From positions 62,001-126,000 of the forward strand of contig NZ_CANKZF010000001.1 of assembly GCF_947488515.1 (NCBI RefSeq): a stretch of DNA of 64,000 nt, written 5' to 3'. The notes below the pieces were generated by a model. It was not told where the DNA came from, made no database searches, and was given only the letters and a program-made list of their open reading frames with translations. The first letter of the stretch is position 1, and each line of letters opens with the position of its first letter. Source of the DNA: an uncultured Nocardioides sp. GTDB lineage: Bacteria; Actinomycetota; Actinomycetes; Propionibacteriales; Nocardioidaceae. Below, one piece after another: positions 16,222-23,693 of the stretch. Made by a program: the position numbers and the translations under genes.

Positions 16222-17366
16222 TGGCCGGCGGGTGCTCCCGGCTCAGTGGGGTCGTCGGCGTCCGGGTCGGTGGCGGTCGCGGCCGGGTCGATCGACCGCG
16301 CGGTGCGCCCCGGGTTGGCGGCGCTCTCGGCAGCAGCGATCGCCTGCTGCACGGCCTCGTTGGTCGCCCGGGTCTCCGGGTCGTCCGACGAGCGCGGCAG
16401 CAGGGGCTCGGACGAGCCCATGTCGACCCGGGTGCGCGGGGTGGCGTCCTTCGGGATCCCGGCGATCTCGTGGATCGAGGAGCCGAGGCCCTCCATCGCC
16501 TTGGTGATCTCCGAGGGGATGACCCACACCTTGTTGGCACTGCCCTCGGCGATCTTGGGCATCATCTGGAGGTACTGGTAGGCCAGCAGCGACTGGTCTG
16601 GCTGCCCGTCGTGGATGGCCTGGAAGACCGTCTGGATGGCCTGTCCCTCACCCTGGGCACGCAGGATCTGCGCCTCCCGGTCGGCCTGCGCGCGCAGGAT
16701 CTGCGACTCGCGGTCACCCTCGGCGTTGAGGATCTGCGACTGCTTGGAGCCCTCGGCGGTGAGGATCGCGGCCTGGCGCTGGCCCTCTGCCGTGAGGATC
16801 ACGGCACGCTTCTCGCGGTCGGCACGCATCTGCTTCTCCATCGAGTCCTTGATCGACGGCGGCGGGTCGATGCCCTTGAGCTCGACGCGGTTGACGCGGA
16901 TGCCCCACTTGCCGGTGGCCTCGTCGAGGACGCCACGCAGGCCGGAGTTGATCGAGTCACGGCTGGTGAGCGTCTCCTCGAGGTCCATGCCACCCACGAT
17001 GTTGCGCAGCGTGGTCATGGTGAGCTGCTCGATCGCCTGGATGTAGTTGGCGATCTCGTAGGTCGCGGCGACCGGGTCGGTGACCTGGAAGTAGATGACC
17101 GTGTCGATCGAGACGACGAGGTTGTCCTCGGTGATCACGGGCTGCGGCGGGAAGCTCACGACCTGCTCACGCAGGTCGATGAGGTAGCGCAGCCGGTCGA
17201 TGAACGGGATGACGATGTTGAGTCCTGCCGGCAGCGTCCCCTTGTACTTGCCGAAGCGCTCGACGATGCCCGCGCGTGCCTGGGGCACGATGCGGACCGT
17301 CTTGGCGAGCATGACGACGACGAACAGGACGACGAGCAGGAGCAGGACCAGTAGAGCAGTCCCCAT
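16218..17366 (-). CDS. SPFH/Band 7 (stomatin-like) membrane protein
   Basis: A 382-residue stomatin/prohibitin-type scaffold protein. The first ~22 residues form one membrane helix, followed by the Band 7 domain (RIVPQARAGIVERFGKY near 25-41, LDLREQVVSFPPQPV near 66) and a long alanine/glutamine-rich coiled-coil (residues ~185-245) built of repeated ILTAEG, ILNAEG and ILRAQ units. The last ~60 residues are acidic and disordered. Such proteins organise membrane microdomains and usually pair with an NfeD protein, whose gene lies just upstream. Confidence 0.92.
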   Translation of the reverse strand: MGTALLVLLLLVVLFVVVMLAKTVRIVPQARAGIVERFGKYKGTLPAGLNIVIPFIDRLRYLIDLREQVVSFPPQPVITEDNLVVSIDTVIYFQVTDPVAATYEIANYIQAIEQLTMTTLRNIVGGMDLEETLTSRDSINSGLRGVLDEATGKWGIRVNRVELKGIDPPPSIKDSMEKQMRADREKRAVILTAEGQRQAAILTAEGSKQSQILNAEGDRESQILRAQADREAQILRAQGEGQAIQTVFQAIHDGQPDQSLLAYQYLQMMPKIAEGSANKVWVIPSEITKAMEGLGSSIHEIAGIPKDATPRTRVDMGSSEPLLPRSSDDPETRATNEAVQQAIAAAESAANPGRTARSIDPAATATDPDADDPTEPGAPAGQ

Positions 17367-17435
17367 GGGTTCCCCCCGATCTTGTGTGGTGCGGTGGCTG
17401 GCGGTCAGTGGTCGTGAGGCGGCGTACGCCCCGGG

Positions 17436-17897
17436 TCAGGGCTCGAGCGTGCCCACCGGGTGGACGTAGGCGGTGGCGCCCCTGATCTGGAAGATCTCGA
17501 CGGTCTCGCCCGGTGCGATCTTGAGGTGCTCGTCGTAGGGCAGCGCCGACCAGACCTCGCCTGCCACCTTGATGCGACCCGGCGCCAGGCCGGTGATCTC
17601 CTGGGTGACGAGCGCGCGGGTGCCGACCAGCTTGCCGTGGCCGAGCGCGAGCTCGGGACCGCTGTGGATCCGTTTGACGAAGGCCGGCCGGACGAAGGCC
17701 AGCATGGCGATGGACGCGGCCAGTGCCGCGAGGATCTGCACGAAGACCGGCAGGCCGATGATGGCGGCGACCATCCCGATCACCGCTCCCGCGGCGAGCA
17801 TCGCGAGGATCAGGTCGAGGCTGAACATCTCCGCCACACCGAGCACGATCGAGAGACCGAGCCAGGTCTCCCAGAGGTGGTCGCGGATCCAGTCCAT
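17436..17897 (-). CDS. NfeD family membrane protein
   Basis: A 153-residue protein with two to three N-terminal membrane helices (LGLSIVLGVAEMFSLDLILA; VFVQILAALAASIAMLAFV) and a C-terminal OB-fold-like NfeD domain (GTRALVTQEITGLAPGRIKVAGEVWSA, then ETVEIFQIRGATAYVHP). NfeD proteins are known partners of SPFH proteins such as the product of the next gene. The ATG lies six bases after TAGGGT, consistent with a leaderless operon start for NfeD-SPFH-TauE. Confidence 0.92.
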   Translation of the reverse strand: MDWIRDHLWETWLGLSIVLGVAEMFSLDLILAMLAAGAVIGMVAAIIGLPVFVQILAALAASIAMLAFVRPAFVKRIHSGPELALGHGKLVGTRALVTQEITGLAPGRIKVAGEVWSALPYDEHLKIAPGETVEIFQIRGATAYVHPVGTLEP

Positions 17898-17926
17898 GGT
17901 CCGACCCTATCCAGTGGGGCGTGAGG

Positions 17927-18733
17927 TCACACGGGAACGACGCGCTCGGCGGGGCGTCGGCGCGCCGCGTAGCGGTCGTCCGATCGGCTCAGCAGCAGCG
18001 GCATCGCGAACGTCTCCGACAGCGACTCGGCGGTGACGACGTCCTCGACCGGCCCGGAGTCGACGACCCGGCCCTCGCGCAGCAGCAGGGCGTGGGTGAA
18101 GCCGGGCGGGATCTCCTCGACGTGGTGCGAGACCAGCACGGTCGCCGGGGAGTCGGGGTCGAGCGCCACCTGGGACAGCGTCGCCACCAGGTCCTCGCGT
18201 CCGCCGAGGTCGAGGCCGGCGGCCGGCTCGTCGAGCAGCAGCAGCTCGGGGTCGGTCATGAGCGCCCGGGCGACCTGCACCCGCTTGCGCTCGCCCTCGC
18301 TCAGGGTGCCGAAGGTGCGCTCGGCCAGGTGGCCGGCGCCGACCTCCGCGAGGAGCGTCGCGGCCCGGTCGTGGTCGAGGTCGGCGTAGTCCTCGCGCCA
18401 GCGGCCCAGGACGCCGTAGGAGGCGGAGACGACGACGTCCTTGACCAGCTCGGAGCGCGGGATCCGGTCGGCGAGCGCGGCGCTGGTGAGGCCGATGCGC
18501 GGGCGCAGCTCGAAGACGTCGGTCGTGCCGAGGACCTCGTCGAGGATCCCGGCGACCCCCGAGGTCGGGTGCATCTGCGCGGCGGCGACCTGGAGCAGCG
18601 TCGTCTTGCCGGCGCCGTTGGGCCCGAGGACCACCCAGCGCTCGTCCTCCTCGACCAGCCAGCTGACGTCGTCGAGCAGCAGCGACTGGCCCCGGCGCAC
18701 CGTGACCCCTGCGAACTCGATGACCGCGACCAT
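17927..18733 (-). CDS. Stand-alone ABC ATPase
   Basis: A 268-residue ATP-binding protein with Walker A GPNGAGKTT near residue 37, signature LSEGERKRVQVARAL, Walker B LLLLDEPAAGLD and H-loop VSHHVEEIP. The LSEGE signature and the His-rich H-loop place it with ModF/YlmA-type cytoplasmic ATPases, which often have no permease beside them; none is present here. ATG at 18733 lies seven bases after TAGGGT. It diverges from the next gene. Confidence 0.9.
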   Translation of the reverse strand: MVAVIEFAGVTVRRGQSLLLDDVSWLVEEDERWVVLGPNGAGKTTLLQVAAAQMHPTSGVAGILDEVLGTTDVFELRPRIGLTSAALADRIPRSELVKDVVVSASYGVLGRWREDYADLDHDRAATLLAEVGAGHLAERTFGTLSEGERKRVQVARALMTDPELLLLDEPAAGLDLGGREDLVATLSQVALDPDSPATVLVSHHVEEIPPGFTHALLLREGRVVDSGPVEDVVTAESLSETFAMPLLLSRSDDRYAARRRPAERVVPV

Positions 18734-18811
18734 GCGCGTCACCCTATCCAGCACCGGCCACGCCTCGACCCCGGACACGGCGGTGCGGGACGGCGAGTAG
18801 CCTCGCCCGCG

Positions 18812-19522
18812 ATGTCGCGCACCCACCTGGCCCTCCCCCACTCGGCGAACCTCGCCTGGTGGCTGACCGCGTGGCTCCGCGGACACGAGCAGACCGACCA
18901 CGTGCTCGACGCGCTGGCCGACGACACCCACCTGCTGGCGGGCGGCTCGACGCTCGACCTGCTGGTGCGCGCGCGGGGCACCGGTGCGACGTACGCCGGA
19001 CTGGCACTGCCCGTCGACGGCGACCCGCTGGGCCTGGGCGGCCCGCGCGACTTCAACGGCGCCGCGCTCGAGGCCGGGCAGGCCGTCGTGGTCGGCGACC
19101 TGGGCCTGGTGCCGGAGGAACAGGGCGAGACCGTGCAGTGGCAGCCCCTGGAGGCGTCACGCCGGCAGCTGCCGGACGTCGGCGAGGCCGACCGCACCCT
19201 GCGCGGCGCGCTGCTCGACGCGGCGGGTGACCTGGCCGAGCTCGACGTGGCGAGATGGCGGCCCGAGGCGGCCGACGCCCTGATGAACCTGCACCACCGC
19301 CCCTCCCTCGACGCCCCGCTCGGCACCCCGCCGCGGTGCGTCGACCTCGCCGCGCGGGGCCTGCAGGCGTGGGCGATCGTCGACCTGGCACTCGTCGACG
19401 ACGGTGGCGCGCTGTCGTCGTACGAGGTGGAGCGACGTCGCGACCTCCTGCAGCCGCTCGGCCGCGCTGCCCGGCGCGCGATCGTGGCCGCCTGCTCGCC
19501 CGAGGTGTGGCCCGACCGCTGA
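18812..19522 (+). CDS. Conserved hypothetical protein
   Basis: A 236-residue soluble protein that I do not recognise by function. It opens SRTHLALPHSANLAWWLTAWLRG, contains the segments GLALPVDGDPLGLGGPRDFN and ARWRPEAADALMNLHHRP, and ends in a helical region rich in Arg and Ala. No signal peptide, membrane segment or metal motif is apparent. The ATG lies eight bases after TAGCCT. The length and clean codon pattern over 711 bases support a real gene. Confidence 0.75.
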   Translation: MSRTHLALPHSANLAWWLTAWLRGHEQTDHVLDALADDTHLLAGGSTLDLLVRARGTGATYAGLALPVDGDPLGLGGPRDFNGAALEAGQAVVVGDLGLVPEEQGETVQWQPLEASRRQLPDVGEADRTLRGALLDAAGDLAELDVARWRPEAADALMNLHHRPSLDAPLGTPPRCVDLAARGLQAWAIVDLALVDDGGALSSYEVERRRDLLQPLGRAARRAIVAACSPEVWPDR

Positions 19523-19549
19523 GGCGATGGGCCGAGGTGTCGTGGTGGG

Positions 19550-19987
19550 TCAGCCGCCGTACTGGCCGCTGCCGTAGGCCGGGGGCGGCGGGTAGTCGCC
19601 GGGGTGGCCAGTCGGCCCCGTCTTGGGGTTGGGCCCGTACTGGTTGTCGGCCTTGGAGTCCGTGCAGAACCACACGATGAGCAGGATCCAGCCGATGATC
19701 GGGATGATGCCGATGAGGATCCACCAGCCGCTGCGGTCGGTGTCGTGCAGCCGGCGGATGCCCACTGCGAGGCTGGGCAGGAAGAGCGCCAGGCTGGCGA
19801 CGGTCTGGATCAGGCCACCGCTGGTGGCACCGTCGTAGTCGGTGCCGATGACGGCGTCGACGATGCTGGCCGCAAGGCTGACCAGGAACGAGAAGAGCGC
19901 GAAGTACCAGTACTCGGAGCGCCGCGCGCGGCCCGAGAAGTCGACGTACTTGGACAAGCACGTGCGCACTGCCGTCATGAAGTCCAT
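19550..19987 (-). CDS. DUF805 membrane protein
   Basis: A 145-residue DUF805 family protein. The diagnostic N-terminal FSGRARRSEYWYF near residue 18 and the central RRLHDTDRSGWWILIGIIP near residue 77 are present, with four hydrophobic helices overall. The last ~30 residues are a polar Pro/Gly/Tyr-rich tail (PPPPAYGSGQYGG). The family is widespread and of unknown role. GGGGG upstream of the ATG serves as ribosome binding site. It is convergent with the preceding hypothetical gene. Confidence 0.9.
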   Translation of the reverse strand: MDFMTAVRTCLSKYVDFSGRARRSEYWYFALFSFLVSLAASIVDAVIGTDYDGATSGGLIQTVASLALFLPSLAVGIRRLHDTDRSGWWILIGIIPIIGWILLIVWFCTDSKADNQYGPNPKTGPTGHPGDYPPPPAYGSGQYGG

Positions 19988-20144
19988 GCAAACCCCCGGT
20001 TGTCGGGCGGCTCCGATGCCCGGACCGCCTGTGGCAACAAGGTAGGGGCCCGGGACGCTGCCCGCCAGCACCAACCGTGGGCACCGCCCGATGCGCGGAC
20101 TGGACAGCGGGCCTCGCGGCACCGCGACTAGCCTTCGACGCACG

Positions 20145-21362
20145 ATGGAAGACGAGCCGAAGACTCTCCTGGTCACCCTCACGGGCAAGGACCGGCCTGG
20201 CGTCACCTCAGCGATCTTCGCCGCGCTCGCCGCAGCCGGCGTCGAGGTCGTCGACATCGAGCAGATCGTGCTCCGACGTCGGCTCGTGCTGGGCATCCTG
20301 GTCACCGCGCCGCGGGACTGGAAGAAGCTGCGCGACACCATCGAGCGCACCGCCGCCGACCTCGACATGAGCGTCGAGGTGGACCGCGGTGCGGGCGACA
20401 ACCGCAGCCGGCGCGGCGAGCGCTCGCACATCACGATCATCGGCAGCCCGCTCAAGGCCTCGGCGATGTCCGCGATCGCGGGCCGGATCGCCGACTCGGG
20501 CGCCAACATCGACAAGATCGAGCGGATGGCGCGCTACCCCGTCACCGCCATCGAGCTGCACGTCTCCGGCGCGCCCGCCGAGACGCTGCGCCCGCTCCTC
20601 TCGGTCGAGGCCGTCAAGCAGGGCATCGACCTCGCCGTGCAGCGCGACTCCCTCCACCGCCGCGGCATCCGGCTCATCGTGATGGACGTCGACTCCACCC
20701 TCATCCAGGGCGAGGTCATCGAGATGCTCGCCGCCCACGCCGGCCAGGAGGTCGAGGTCGCCCGCGTGACCGAGGCGGCGATGCGCGGCGACCTCGACTT
20801 CGAGGCGTCCCTGCGTGAGCGCGTCGCGCTGCTCGAGGGCGTCCCGGAGTCCGCCCTCGACGAGGTCTACCAGTCGATCGTGCTCGCGCCCGGCGCCCGC
20901 ACGATGGTGCGCACGCTGCGCCGCCTCGGCTACCGCTTCGCGATCGTGTCCGGAGGCTTCACCCAGATCACCGACCGCCTCGCCGCGGACCTCGGCATCC
21001 ACTTCGCGCGCGCCAACGAGCTCGAGGTCGTCGACGGCCGCCTCACCGGTCGCATCGTCGGTGACGTCGTCGACCGGGCGGGCAAGGCGGCCGCGCTGCG
21101 CGAGTTCGCCGGCGAGGTCGGCGTACCCCTCGACGCGGTGATCGCCATCGGTGACGGCGCCAACGACCTCGACATGCTCAACGCCGCCGGTCTCGGCATC
21201 GCCTACAACGCCAAGCCGATGGTCCGCGACGCCGCCGACACGGCCGTCAACGTCCCCTACCTCGACGCGATCCTCTACCTGCTCGGCATCTCGCGGGAGC
21301 AGATCGAGGAGGCCGACGCGGCGGTGGGCATCACGACACCCGCGCCGCCGCTCATCGGCTGA
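20145..21362 (+). CDS. serB: Phosphoserine phosphatase with two ACT-like domains
   Basis: A 405-residue HAD-superfamily phosphatase catalysing the last step of serine synthesis. Two ACT regions form the N-terminal half (VTLTGKDRPGVTSAIFAALA near 10-29; ITIIGSPLKASAMSAIAGRI near 96). The HAD motifs follow: DVDST at 181-185 with Asp181 as nucleophile, SGGFT, and GDGANDLDML. The ACT domains suggest amino-acid feedback control. A TAGCCT hexamer lies ten bases before the ATG. The 3' end overlaps the convergent HemK-like gene by 11 bases. Confidence 0.94.
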   Translation: MEDEPKTLLVTLTGKDRPGVTSAIFAALAAAGVEVVDIEQIVLRRRLVLGILVTAPRDWKKLRDTIERTAADLDMSVEVDRGAGDNRSRRGERSHITIIGSPLKASAMSAIAGRIADSGANIDKIERMARYPVTAIELHVSGAPAETLRPLLSVEAVKQGIDLAVQRDSLHRRGIRLIVMDVDSTLIQGEVIEMLAAHAGQEVEVARVTEAAMRGDLDFEASLRERVALLEGVPESALDEVYQSIVLAPGARTMVRTLRRLGYRFAIVSGGFTQITDRLAADLGIHFARANELEVVDGRLTGRIVGDVVDRAGKAAALREFAGEVGVPLDAVIAIGDGANDLDMLNAAGLGIAYNAKPMVRDAADTAVNVPYLDAILYLLGISREQIEEADAAVGITTPAPPLIG

Positions 21363-22137
21363 CATCGGGGCGTAGGCCGACCGCGACGCACCCGCCGACC
21401 TCGGCGTCGGTCTCGACCCGCGTCGCGAGCCCGGCCGCCTCCATCGCGCCGGTCGTGAGTCGCGCCTGTCCGGGGCTGGTCTCGATGAGCAGCACTCCCC
21501 CGGGCGCCAGCCAGCCGGTGGCGTCGGCCGCGAGCCGACGGTGCAGGTCGACGCCGTCGGCGCCACCGTCGAGCGCCACCAGCGGCTCGTGGTCGCGCGC
21601 CTCCGGCGGCATGTCGGCCACCCGGTCGCTGGGGACGTAGGGCGCGTTGGCGGCCAGCACGTCGACGCGGCCGAGGAGGCCGGTGGGCAACGCGTCGTAC
21701 AGGTCGCCGAGGTGGAGCGCGGCGGACGGCGCGTTGGACCTGGCGCACCCGAGGGCCGTCACGCTCACGTCGGACGCGTGCACCTCGGCGGGCGCGTCCT
21801 CGAGGCTCGCGGCCACGGGAGCCACGCCGCAGCACATCTCGACCACGACGGGTCGTCCGCGGCCCACCGGGACGGCGCGGACGTGCTCGAGGGCCGTCCT
21901 CGCCAGGAGCTCGGTGCGGCGCCGGGGCACGAAGACGCCGGGGCCGACCACCAGCCGCCGGCCCAGGAACTCCACCCAGCCGAGCACCGTCTCCAGGGGC
22001 TCGCCCGCGACACGACGTACGACGAGGCTCTCGAGCTCGTCGGGCGACGCCGCAGCCGCGGCGAGCAGCGCGGCCTCGTCCTCGGCCCACACGCAGCCGG
22101 CGGCGCGGAGCCGCGCCACGACGTGGGGATCGCTCAC
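21352..22137 (-). CDS. HemK-like protein N5-glutamine methyltransferase
   Basis: A 261-residue AdoMet-dependent methyltransferase of the HemK/PrmC group, which methylates the GGQ glutamine of release factors or related targets. A helical N-terminal part is followed by the AdoMet motif VVVEMCCGVAPVAASL near 118 and the catalytic-loop motif ANAPYVPSD. The canonical form is NPPY, and here it is NAPY, marking a divergent subfamily. It starts with GTG, which overlaps the stop of sixA (GTGA), so the two are cotranscribed. Confidence 0.8.
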   Translation of the reverse strand: MSDPHVVARLRAAGCVWAEDEAALLAAAAASPDELESLVVRRVAGEPLETVLGWVEFLGRRLVVGPGVFVPRRRTELLARTALEHVRAVPVGRGRPVVVEMCCGVAPVAASLEDAPAEVHASDVSVTALGCARSNAPSAALHLGDLYDALPTGLLGRVDVLAANAPYVPSDRVADMPPEARDHEPLVALDGGADGVDLHRRLAADATGWLAPGGVLLIETSPGQARLTTGAMEAAGLATRVETDAEVGGCVAVGLRPDVSR

Positions 22138-22679
22138 GCAGCCCCGACGTGGAAGGCGTCGAGCCGCGCCGTGCCGGGACCGAGGTCGGCCCACTCGCGC
22201 TCGACGGTGAAGACCGCGACGGCCGAGGTCGGGAAGCCGCGCGTCAGCATGGCGGTCGTCGCCTCGCTGTCGCCCTCACCGTCGTCGACGAGCTCGGCCA
22301 GCGATCCCATCGTCGGGTTGTGGCCGATGACGACCAGGGTCCGTACGTCGCCAGCGACCTCGCGCAGCAGGTCGAAGGCCGAGTCGGTTCCGGCGGCGTA
22401 GAGGGCCTCGGAGAAGACGACGATGCCCTCGTCCCAGCCGGCGCCGGCGGCGACCTGCTGCCAGGTCTGCTGCGTGCGGAGCGCGTCGGAGACGAGTGCG
22501 GCATCGGGCTCGATGCCGTGGTCGCGCATCCAGCGGCCGGCCGCCTCCGCGTCACCCAACCCACGCTCGGCCAGCGCACGCACATGGTCGGTGCTCGCAC
22601 TGTGCTCGGCCTTGGCGTGACGCATGACGACCAGTCGGCGCGGACCCGCGTCCGACGTCTTCCCCACATACTCCTGCAT
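22134..22679 (-). CDS. sixA: SixA-type phosphohistidine phosphatase
   Basis: A 181-residue histidine phosphatase. The catalytic RHAKAEHS motif lies near residue 20, and the second essential His is in VIGHNPTMGSLAELV near residue 118. SixA enzymes remove phosphate from phosphohistidine in phosphotransfer proteins; no histidine kinase is adjacent. GAGGGA precedes the ATG at 22679. It is the first gene of a two-gene unit and diverges from cphB. Confidence 0.88.
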   Translation of the reverse strand: MQEYVGKTSDAGPRRLVVMRHAKAEHSASTDHVRALAERGLGDAEAAGRWMRDHGIEPDAALVSDALRTQQTWQQVAAGAGWDEGIVVFSEALYAAGTDSAFDLLREVAGDVRTLVVIGHNPTMGSLAELVDDGEGDSEATTAMLTRGFPTSAVAVFTVEREWADLGPGTARLDAFHVGAA

Positions 22680-22699
22680 TCCCTCACCCTTCCAGCCGC

Positions 22700-22705
22700 T
22701 AGCCT
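22700..22705 (+). promoter_or_regulatory. -10-like element (TAGCCT) for cphB
   Basis: TAGCCT lies seven bases before the cphB ATG, with no Shine-Dalgarno between; leaderless arrangement for the cyanophycin operon. Confidence 0.45.
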
Positions 22706-22712
22706 GCGTGTC

Positions 22713-23693
22713 ATGCCCAGGGGACCACTCATGATCATCGGGGGCGCCGAGGACAAGGTGCGCAAGCCCACCATCCTCAAGCACTTCGTCACGCTGAGCG
22801 GCGGCAAGGACGCCCGCATCGCCGTCATCCCGACCGCCTCCTCGCTCGGACGCGAGGTGGTGGACGTCTACGACGCGCTCTTCACGAAGTTCGGCGCGGC
22901 CAGCGTGGACGCCGTACGCCCGGAGTCGCGCGACCAGGCCCACGACCCGGTGCTGGTCAAGACGCTCGACCAGGCCACCGGGATCTTCATGACCGGCGGC
23001 AACCAGCTCAAGCTGTCGTCCATCGTGTGCGGCACCCCGGTCGGTGACGCGATCCTGCGGGCCCACGAGCGCGGTGCGGTCGTCGCGGGGACCTCGGCGG
23101 GCGCGAGCATCCAGTCGTCGCACATGGTCGCCTTCGGCGTCGGCGGGGCCACGCCCAAGCAGCGGATGACGCAGGTGGCGGCGGGCCTCGGCCTCGTCGA
23201 CATGGCCGTCATCGACCAGCACTTCGACCAGCGCAACCGCTACGGCCGGCTGCTGATGATCGTGGCCCAGAGCCCCCAGCTGCTCGGCATCGGCGTCGAC
23301 GAGGACACCTGCGGCCTGGTCGAGGACGTCGACGGCGACACGGTCATGCGGGTGCTGGGCAAGGGCGCGGTGACCATCTTCGACGGGTCACGCATGGTCT
23401 CCAACGCCTACGAGGCCACCCGGTCCTCGCCCCTGCTGGCCAGCGGGGTCGTGTTCCACACGCTGCCGGCCGGCACCGTCTTCAACCTGTCGACCCGCGA
23501 GCTCGTGCCGCAGGAGCCGTCCATCCAGCCCGAGGACGCCGAGGAGCTCGCCGAGGCCGGCCGCGACCTGCGCCAGCTGGCCCGCGACATCGCCGCTGCC
23601 GACGCGACCCCCGCCGCGATCCGCCGACGCCTCAAGCTGCGCCGCAGCCCGGCTCCCCAGACCCCCGCACCCGACCAGGGAGACAACACATGA
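22713..23693 (+). CDS. cphB: Cyanophycinase
   Basis: A 326-residue serine peptidase of family S51 that hydrolyses cyanophycin to beta-Asp-Arg dipeptides. The N-terminal GPLMIIGGAEDKV and the nucleophile elbow GTSAGAS (near residue 128) are typical. VIDQHFDQRNRYGRLL follows near residue 170. The C-terminal ~50 residues form an extra basic, helical tail (LARDIAAADATPAAIRRRLK). It overlaps cphA by four bases (ATGA), the standard degradation/synthesis pairing. Confidence 0.95.
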   Translation: MPRGPLMIIGGAEDKVRKPTILKHFVTLSGGKDARIAVIPTASSLGREVVDVYDALFTKFGAASVDAVRPESRDQAHDPVLVKTLDQATGIFMTGGNQLKLSSIVCGTPVGDAILRAHERGAVVAGTSAGASIQSSHMVAFGVGGATPKQRMTQVAAGLGLVDMAVIDQHFDQRNRYGRLLMIVAQSPQLLGIGVDEDTCGLVEDVDGDTVMRVLGKGAVTIFDGSRMVSNAYEATRSSPLLASGVVFHTLPAGTVFNLSTRELVPQEPSIQPEDAEELAEAGRDLRQLARDIAAADATPAAIRRRLKLRRSPAPQTPAPDQGDNT

